This document shows positions 7,101 through 11,322 of a stretch of 11,322 nt of DNA, in pieces. This DNA comes from JAJAZB01 sp964244295 (GTDB lineage: Bacteria > Bacteroidota > Bacteroidia > Cytophagales > Spirosomataceae), in contig CAXTIG010000076.1 in NCBI GenBank assembly GCA_964244295.1, forward strand, positions 1-11,322, given 5' to 3'. The translations under genes and the position numbers were made by a program. The notes beneath the pieces were generated by a model. That model made no database searches. It was not told where the DNA came from and saw only the letters and a program-made list of their open reading frames with translations. Position 1 is the first letter of the stretch; each line of letters starts with the position of its first letter.

Positions 7101-7487
7101 CGTTTTCTGGGCAAGCAGGCCGACCGGCTTTTCAACACGCTGGGCCAAATGAAAAGCGACTCCGAGTTCATGCAGCGCCTCAACGACGGGGCCACCGGCG
7201 CGGGCATTCCGTACCTCATCGTGGCGGGCAACACCCAACTGATTCCGGTGGTTTTTCAGCAAAATGAAAAGCTGCTGCGCAAGGTCTGGCTCCGCTTCCG
7301 CAACCGGGGCATTTACCAACTCCTCGACGTGCTGCTGTTTAAAAACCCCAACGACATCGCCGCCGAGGTGGCCAGCATCCACGGTGTCGAGGGCGGGCAC
7401 GTGACTAAAATCACCCCCGTGGCCTGCAACCACCTCACTTACTTCACCGACGCGGATAGTTTGGTGACGCTGGGGGAGGTGTTGTGA
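4155..7487 (+). CDS. caspase-like protease fused to an alpha/beta-hydrolase (lipase-like)
   Basis: A 1110-residue two-enzyme fusion. Residues 1-275 are a C14 caspase-like domain: ALLVGINEY opens the first strand, LRGCIPDL follows, H80 lies in FFYSGHGSQ, and C141 lies in ALMDCCHAGHGT. The dyad is intact. Residues about 280-820 are mostly strand-like and unassigned, with a segment at 500-600 (FRLKLSNTSDRTLHVSALYL) reminiscent of the beta-sandwich parts of other caspase-family proteins. Residues 820-1110 are an alpha/beta hydrolase: oxyanion motif VVVFIHG (H847 G848), nucleophile S919 in LLVHSMGGLVSR, probable acid D1067 (NPNDI) and H1093 (CNHLTYF). No signal peptide or membrane segment is seen, so it is probably cytoplasmic. 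I start at ATG 4155 because the caspase fold begins there; reading further upstream would overlap the lipoprotein gene with a non-homologous basic stretch. The substrate of neither enzyme is known. A role in regulated lysis or phospholipid attack is inference. Confidence 0.88.
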   Translation: MPTLHALLVGINEYPLERHRLRGCIPDLRAVQAYLQRNFSDLRLHTLTDAEATRAAVIAEFEHFNEAKPGDACLFFYSGHGSQAPAPKEFWTESDGLNESLVLHDSRLPGGRDLMDKELAYLIWKVTQGKDLHFLALMDCCHAGHGTRDLRLGEADVTVRMAEPSFTPTALEDYLGYHDYPRTQHPDGRIELAAPLGEHLVLAASKNYQTAKEKLIDGQSHGVFTHALLSTLEARGGRVSYAELVQQVTLRAAQLVPDQAPQLETSGGTDARMGFLGNGATPGDTWLLGFENEEWSLNAGTVQNLRLGDSLQLADEPGSLTLESVEATRSLVSGTEALDPAKSYRVRHQPSADRNPRLAPAPGSDPAALNAFRAEATQPGHAFRFGEKADDAAYLVRTDEGKLSLTRAGETARLFAPVSGGDAGAALDFARKTDTVLKWQTLLELGNPATQLRDSDLTLEWQRVLPLENSGAKPNDASPAESTLNPTEPLRSHYLYRNGAWEQPFFRLKLSNTSDRTLHVSALYLSQDFGVANVLLPYQELAAGEVTWLSFGDKKHPVSRTIPLNVWPNLKEFESLGINEMTEYLKILVATEPFTTNHFNQDGIGLAALKKGFGFADQPLPDWTARTLTLRIVGPTTAVTLQPDRPATIHQLIVKPHPTLKAQVTLSSAQDATRSASGMALRAFFDESGTSELLSFAPDGPARQRGLNTTPALNVVELVNVENAETVTPENPLDVDLSALLGSGETALAVGLDAETGLFFPLGVADEGVLRIGQLPDTSAINERSLGGSIKLFFKKIFHGSAPTGALSWVEVAEDETVTRIRDDAPGGIQKITEAVRNAKRVVVFIHGIIGDTDDMVKIMRRVRLPGGDLTTRFDVALAFDYENLDTTIEATAQRLKDALAAVGIGPDDDREVTLLVHSMGGLVSRWFIEKLEGHRVVDRLVMLGTPNIGSEWSDVEALVTTLTTYVVNGSSLMKPWLAPVVRFLGKQADRLFNTLGQMKSDSEFMQRLNDGATGAGIPYLIVAGNTQLIPVVFQQNEKLLRKVWLRFRNRGIYQLLDVLLFKNPNDIAAEVASIHGVEGGHVTKITPVACNHLTYFTDADSLVTLGEVL

Positions 7488-7507
7488 AGGGGCAGCCTGA
7501 GGTAAAA

Positions 7508-7537
7508 TTGGGCTGATAGATTAGGAAAATAGGGTTG
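7508..7537 (+). promoter_or_regulatory. weak promoter candidate upstream of the caspase-subtilisin gene
   Basis: TTG at 7508-7510, a 19-nt spacer, then TAGGGTTG (7530-7537), which has one mismatch to TAnnTTTG. If used, the leader would be about 255 nt and would carry the palindrome, the GC hairpin and the TCAAACC array. The -7 box overlaps a sequence duplicated at the palindrome edge, so it may be fortuitous. Confidence 0.25.
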
Positions 7538-7547
7538 TCATCCCGAA

Positions 7548-7659
7548 TCAGGTTGTCATTCCGACGCAGGAGGGATCTCGTTAGACTATCAGGCGCCTGG
7601 CCGTAGCCAATCGTTCGGCATCCCAACGAGATCCCGCCTGCGTCGGGATGACAACCTGA
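7548..7659. repeat. 112-bp palindromic intergenic repeat (copy 1)
   Basis: Arms 7548-7582 and 7625-7659 are complementary at 33 of 35 positions, with a 42-nt loop. The arm core reads GTCATTCCGACGCAGGAGGG and then ATCTCGTT. A partial tandem copy of the arm start (GTTGTCATCCCGA) sits just outside at 7534-7546. A related but diverged palindrome lies at 10549-10668, so the two flank the caspase-subtilisin gene. Such TCATCC...TCGTT palindromes look like a dispersed repeat family. It may also act as a bidirectional transcription stop. Confidence 0.85.
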
Positions 7660-7669
7660 CCACTTCTCC

Positions 7670-7701
7670 TGCCCTGGCCGGTGAGGACACCGGCCAGGGC
7701 A
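7670..7701. terminator. perfect GC-rich hairpin, possible terminator or attenuator
   Basis: The 14-bp stem TGCCCTGGCCGGTG (7670-7683) and its exact complement (7688-7701) close a 4-nt AGGA loop. No T-run follows on the plus strand and GCGTGTGCG comes next, so it is not a classical intrinsic terminator. It lies 183 bp after the caspase-lipase stop and 99 bp before the caspase-subtilisin start, so it could separate the two transcripts or structure the leader of the second. Confidence 0.5.
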
Positions 7702-7718
7702 GCGTGTGCGTAATCAAT

Positions 7719-7800
7719 TCAAACCAGTCAGACCCTCAAACCCTCAAATCTAGTCAAACCTTTTCAAACCCCTCAAACCTAGTCAAACCCCTCTCCAACC
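7719..7800 (+). repeat. TCAAACC motif array abutting the start codon
   Basis: Nine TCAAACC or near-TCAAACC words start at about 7719, 7728, 7736, 7744, 7754, 7764, 7773, 7783 and 7794. Six are exact; the variants are TCAGACC, TCAAATC and TCCAACC. Steps of 8-11 bp keep the words on roughly one face of the helix, and the last ends at the base before the ATG at 7801. It might bind a protein, be an unstructured translational leader, or be a slippage-prone microsatellite. Confidence 0.7.
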
Positions 7801-10527
7801 ATGTACACCCGAGGATTTTCCCTGAACATCGGCCTCAACCGCATCGACCCCACTCACTACCTGGGCTGGAACGGCGCGTTGCGCGGCTGCGAAAATGACG
7901 CCCGCGCCCTGCACGGCATCGCCACCAACTTTGGCTACGAAAGCCCCACGCTGCTGCTCAACGAAGCGGCCACCAGCACCGCCCTGCTGGGCGAATTGCA
8001 GCGCCTCAGCCAGGAACTCGGCGCGGGCGATTTTCTGCTGCTGACCTACTCCGGCCACGGCTCCTCGCTGCCCGACCTCAACGGCGACGAGGTGAAACTC
8101 GTGGCGGGCGACAAAATGGACGAAGTCTGGTGCCTCTACGACCGGATGCTGCTCGACGACGAACTCTACCGGGCTTTTCAGGCCTTCCGAGCGAGCGTCC
8201 ACATCCTCGTGCTGCTCGACAGTTGCCACAGCGGCACGGCCATTCGGGGGATGAATCCGGGGGCCGAGCGGGGCATCGGAGCCGGGGAACTCACGGACGA
8301 ACAACGCCGGGATTTTTTGGTGGAAAAAGTCGCCACGGCCCTGCTCGAAAAAAGGGAGCGGGAAGCCGACGCGCCGTTTCGTTCCAAGCTCGCGCCCGAT
8401 TCGCTCACCGACGCCGTGTACCTGGCGCACCAGGGCCTTTACGATCCCATCGGTCTGCAACCCGCCGCGCCCTCCGACCGCGTTCAGGCCAGCATCAAAC
8501 TGATTTCGGCTTGCCAGGACGACCAGGAAGCCCGCGACGGGGCCGTTCACGGGTATTTTACCCAACAACTCCTCCGGGTGATGGCGGCGGCGCAGGCCCC
8601 GGTTTCGTACGGGGCTTTGCACCAATTGCTGGTGCAGGCCAGTGATTTTACCCAGAAACCCAATTTCCTGAACGAAGGCCGCCGCGACCCTGCTTTCGAC
8701 GAGGCGCGGCCCTTCGTGCTGCGGGCGGGGCAAGAGGTGTTTTTCACCGCCGACACGCCCACCCACCCGGCTGGCTCGCAGCCCGCCTCCAACCGGGAAC
8801 TCATCGTGGAACTCCGCGACGGAACGCCTGACGCCTGGCCCCAAACCACCGCTACCCCACGCGGGGCTACGCTGCACCGCAAACCCAGCCCGCTGGGTCG
8901 AAAGAAAGGCGCCAAAGCGACCGATGGCCTGCCCCCCGCCTTGCTGGTGGAAAGCGACGCGCCCGTGGCCAATGCTTGGGATTTGGCCTACGAAACCTAC
9001 CAGACGGACAGAGAGTCGGTGGGTTTTGTGGAACCCAACCTGCGCCAGCCGATTGTGTTGCGCCAGCCGCCCCTGGCCCCGCGCGGCGAAGGCGCGGTGG
9101 AGGATGCCTACATGAACGAATGGCATCAGCCCCCGGCGGGCTACCCCGACGAATTCATCTGGCACCTCGATGCCGCCCACTCCGGCCTCGACCCGGCCCG
9201 TAACCTGGTGATGGAAACGAATCCTGACGCCCACGTCCGCATTGCTCACGTGGACACCGGCTACCTGCCCGGCCACCCCGGGTTGCCCGAAAAACTGCGG
9301 AAAGATTTGGCGAAAAGCCTGATTTCGGGCGAGGAAGACAACCCCGGCGAAGACCTCTGGGACAACGCCGGGGGCACCGAGCAAGACGGCCACGGCAGCG
9401 CCACGAGCGCGATTCTGGCGGGGGGACGCGTGAAAAAAACGGATTCCTACGGCAACTACGAAGGCTGGCTGGGCGGGGCACCCTTCGCCGAGGTGGTGCC
9501 GGTGCGGATTTCCGATACGGTCGTCAAGATTTTCAACGCCAACGTGCTGGCCGATGCCATCGAATACGCCGTGGAAAGGGGCTGCGAAGTCGTCACGATT
9601 TCGATGGCCGGGCGACCCACCCGGCGCTGGGCGAAGGCCGTCAATTTCGCCTACGAGCGCGGGGTTACCATCGTGGCGGCTTCGGGCAACAACTGGGTGA
9701 AAAGTTTACAAAAACTCCTGCCCGACGTGGTGCTCTACCCCGCGCGCTTCGAGCGGGTGATTGCCGCCACGGGCGTGTGTTTCAATCAATTACCCTACGA
9801 TTTTGAGGCTAATCCCGTACCGGTCGGTACCCGCAGCGCCGGAGGCGAAACCATGCAGGGCAACTGGGGACCGAGTGCGGCCATGCACTACGCCCTGGCC
9901 GCTTACACGCCCAACCTGGTGTGGGTGACCCAAAAAACCGACGCGCACCCGTTCAACTTTTCCCGCACGGGCGGGGGCACGTCCTCGGCCACGCCGCAGG
10001 TGGCTGCCGCCGCCGCGTTGTACATCGCCCACCACCGGCAGGAACTGGCGGACAAAGGCTACGCCGGTACCTGGAAGCAGGTGGAGGCGGTGCGACACGC
10101 GCTGTTTTCGTCGGCGGAGAAAGACCCGTTTTGGGAGCACTATTTTGGCAATGGCATCCTGAAAGCCCGGCGGGCGCTCGACGTGCCGGTGGCCTCGGAA
10201 GACCAGCTTGAGGCCGCGCCGGAGGCCCGCGCTTCGCTGTTCGGACTTTCGGAACTGGTGCGGCTGTTCACCGAAAACCAAAGCCGGGCGGTGGGTTTTA
10301 CGCCCGCCCCACCCGACCCGGTGCTGACCGACATGGCCGCGCTCGAAATCCGGCAGTTGCTCTACACCGACCCGGATTTGCACGTGTTTGTCGAACAACA
10401 TGACCTTGAGGCTAAACTTTCGGCCCCGGTGGTACCCGCGCCCGATGCCGCCTGGGTGCTTCAGTTGAAGGCCAAACTGGCGGCTTCGCCCTACGCGTCG
10501 ACTTATTTGAAGGGGTTGCTGGGGTAA
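7801..10527 (+). CDS. caspase-like protease fused to a subtilisin (S8) serine protease
   Basis: A 908-residue double protease. Residues 1-310 are a C14 caspase/metacaspase-like domain with H86 in LTYSGHGSSL and C142 in LLDSCHSGT; the dyad is intact. The stretch after the His (DLNGDEVKLVAGDKMDE) resembles the acidic segment of metacaspases. Residues about 330-415 look like an S8 prodomain (LIVELRDG, WDLAYETY, FVEPNL). They contain a basic linker at 354-372. Residues 475-790 are a full subtilisin domain: D485 (HVDTGY), H531 (DGHGSATSAILAGG), oxyanion N630 (AASGNN) and S728 (GTSSATPQ). The last 100 residues are unassigned and partly helical. No signal peptide is present, so it is probably cytoplasmic, which is unusual for a prodomain-bearing S8 enzyme. 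The gene stands 313 bp after the caspase-lipase gene, so they may be separately transcribed. Mutual or self-cleavage activation is inference. Confidence 0.9.
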   Translation: MYTRGFSLNIGLNRIDPTHYLGWNGALRGCENDARALHGIATNFGYESPTLLLNEAATSTALLGELQRLSQELGAGDFLLLTYSGHGSSLPDLNGDEVKLVAGDKMDEVWCLYDRMLLDDELYRAFQAFRASVHILVLLDSCHSGTAIRGMNPGAERGIGAGELTDEQRRDFLVEKVATALLEKREREADAPFRSKLAPDSLTDAVYLAHQGLYDPIGLQPAAPSDRVQASIKLISACQDDQEARDGAVHGYFTQQLLRVMAAAQAPVSYGALHQLLVQASDFTQKPNFLNEGRRDPAFDEARPFVLRAGQEVFFTADTPTHPAGSQPASNRELIVELRDGTPDAWPQTTATPRGATLHRKPSPLGRKKGAKATDGLPPALLVESDAPVANAWDLAYETYQTDRESVGFVEPNLRQPIVLRQPPLAPRGEGAVEDAYMNEWHQPPAGYPDEFIWHLDAAHSGLDPARNLVMETNPDAHVRIAHVDTGYLPGHPGLPEKLRKDLAKSLISGEEDNPGEDLWDNAGGTEQDGHGSATSAILAGGRVKKTDSYGNYEGWLGGAPFAEVVPVRISDTVVKIFNANVLADAIEYAVERGCEVVTISMAGRPTRRWAKAVNFAYERGVTIVAASGNNWVKSLQKLLPDVVLYPARFERVIAATGVCFNQLPYDFEANPVPVGTRSAGGETMQGNWGPSAAMHYALAAYTPNLVWVTQKTDAHPFNFSRTGGGTSSATPQVAAAAALYIAHHRQELADKGYAGTWKQVEAVRHALFSSAEKDPFWEHYFGNGILKARRALDVPVASEDQLEAAPEARASLFGLSELVRLFTENQSRAVGFTPAPPDPVLTDMAALEIRQLLYTDPDLHVFVEQHDLEAKLSAPVVPAPDAAWVLQLKAKLAASPYASTYLKGLLG

Positions 10528-10548
10528 GGGCACCCTTAACCAATTCTA

Positions 10549-10668
10549 TCATCCAGAGCGCAGCGAAGGATTTCGTTGGGGTGCAAATTAATTGGCCGTT
10601 AGCTACCGCTGACCTACCGGCCAACTGGTTTGGAGGGCTAAAAAACTCCTTCGCTGCGCTCTGGATGA
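10549..10668. repeat. 120-bp palindromic intergenic repeat (copy 2, diverged)
   Basis: Arms 10549-10570 and 10647-10668 are perfectly complementary over 22 bp. The 76-nt loop contains a second stem, TTGGCCG (10592-10598) with CGGCCAA (10618-10624). The arm reads TCATCCAGAGCGCAGCGAAG and continues GATTTCGTT, recalling the arm of the 7548-7659 palindrome. It begins 21 bp after the caspase-subtilisin stop, so it may also end that transcript. Confidence 0.85.
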
Positions 10669-10717
10669 CAAGAGTAGGGCGAGCAGTGAACTTTTAGGTG
10701 GGAACTGGAAAAGCAGC

Positions 10718-10748
10718 TTGGAAAATCAGGTGCAATTCAATAGTTTTG
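10718..10748 (+). promoter_or_regulatory. Bacteroidota-type promoter for the secreted-protein gene
   Basis: TTG at 10718-10720, a 20-nt spacer, then TAGTTTTG at 10741-10748, which matches TAnnTTTG fully. Transcription would start near 10755, giving a leader of about 60 nt before the ATG at 10814. The TTG at 10718 is therefore better read as a -33 element than as a start codon. Confidence 0.6.
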
Positions 10749-10813
10749 GCGAGGCGGTTCGCTTCGAGCCGACCGAATTTTTTCAAAAATCCACCACAAA
10801 ATTTTCAAAAATC

Positions 10814-11290
10814 ATGGAAAAGAAGTACGGTTTTTCAATTTTTCACCTTTTCGCATTTTCACTTTTTCAAATTACACCCTCTTTTTCACAAAAAATCGAT
10901 CTGGACAAATTCAATGTGCCGTATGATCGAATCACGCTTCCGCAAAACTTCACACCCACCGAAAAAAGAACCTATAAATACACACTGAAAGCAACTCCAA
11001 TGGTGACGAGAGTTTTGCCATTAGACGAAATAGGGGCTAAAATAAAGGTGTACAACTTCAAACCTGTCGATACGAATCCTACGCTGGAAATTGAAGCCAA
11101 TTTTGGTGATTTAACCATCGTTAAAACGGATGTTGAAGATCGTACATTTAGATCAACAGATCCAAAGGCAATCGCCTCCAAAGGGAGCTATTACACAAAA
11201 CTATTTTACAAGACAAACGGCATTATCGTCGTAAAAGCAGAGGGCAAAACCATCGCAAAGTACGGATTGAATATTAGACTTGTCTTTTAA
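10814..11290 (+). CDS. small secreted protein of unknown function
   Basis: A 158-residue protein that I do not recognise at family level. Residues 1-25 form a signal peptide: a basic start (MEKK), then a phenylalanine-rich hydrophobic core, with likely cleavage around PSFSQ. The mature part is strand-rich (YKYTLKATPMVTRV, TLEIEANFGDLTIVKT) and lacks membrane segments or cysteines, suggesting a periplasmic or exported beta domain. I chose ATG 10814 because the signal peptide begins there. The codons are much AT-richer than those of the two caspase genes. The stop sits in GTCTTTTAAC. The -1 frame stays open from there to the window end (12 codons), so a frameshifted longer gene is possible but unproven. 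No link to the caspase pair is visible beyond adjacency. Confidence 0.65.
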   Translation: MEKKYGFSIFHLFAFSLFQITPSFSQKIDLDKFNVPYDRITLPQNFTPTEKRTYKYTLKATPMVTRVLPLDEIGAKIKVYNFKPVDTNPTLEIEANFGDLTIVKTDVEDRTFRSTDPKAIASKGSYYTKLFYKTNGIIVVKAEGKTIAKYGLNIRLVF

Positions 11291-11322
11291 CTGTAAATCA
11301 ACATTTTACAACCTCTGATTTT

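Noticed and set aside
7719..7800. CRISPR array
   Set aside because: Repeats are 7 bp with 1-4-bp gaps, far too short for CRISPR repeats and spacers, and no cas genes are present.
7783..9393. Long minus-strand open frame opposite the caspase-subtilisin gene
   Set aside because: It is the antisense of a GC-rich gene with intact catalytic motifs. The translated product has no recognisable domain and its composition looks like a shadow.
10718..10813. TTG start giving a longer secreted protein
   Set aside because: The TTG fits the -33 position of a good promoter, and a clear signal peptide starts at ATG 10814. The upstream residues would bury it.

Overview
The window looks like a chromosomal accessory region from a GC-rich member of the Bacteroidota, most plausibly Cytophagia or Saprospiria. 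The clues are a Bacteroidota-style tyrosine recombinase, a DUF4136-type lipoprotein, TTG-N19/21-TAnnTTTG-like promoters, the absence of clear Shine-Dalgarno sequences, and long palindromic intergenic repeats. The species cannot be fixed from this sequence alone.

Layout. Positions 1-1116 contain no convincing gene. The stretch is visibly AT-richer than most of the window and is built from inverted repeats lying end to end, bounded by two identical 55-bp direct repeats (1-55 and 1057-1111). Next come four copies of a 9-bp motif in two inverted pairs (1117-1215), then a tyrosine recombinase (1222-2307, minus) and a short single-stranded DNA-binding protein (2346-2693, minus). Together these resemble a recombinase with its attachment region and a gene-poor, integron-like array at its 3' side. 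Divergent from ssb are a DoxX-like membrane protein (2937-3485) and a DUF4136-like lipoprotein (3524-4087).

The core of the window is two large adjacent plus-strand genes. Each starts directly with a caspase-like (C14) protease domain carrying an intact His/Cys dyad, and each is fused to a second, unrelated hydrolase. The first (4155-7487) ends in a lipase-like alpha/beta hydrolase with a recognisable Ser-Asp-His triad. The second (7801-10527) carries a complete subtilisin (S8) domain with Asp-His-Ser. Neither has a signal peptide, so both are probably cytoplasmic. The 313 bp between them hold a 112-bp palindromic repeat, a perfect 14-bp-stem hairpin and an array of TCAAACC motifs at 8-11-bp spacing running up to the second start codon. 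A related palindrome follows the second gene.

The window closes with an AT-rich gene for a small secreted protein (10814-11290) behind a good Bacteroidota promoter. How the parts cooperate is inference. The two caspase fusions could be a paired, proteolytically controlled lipase/protease module, perhaps for regulated cell death or defence, next to a mobile-element recombinase. Only the domain architecture is seen directly; no function has been shown.
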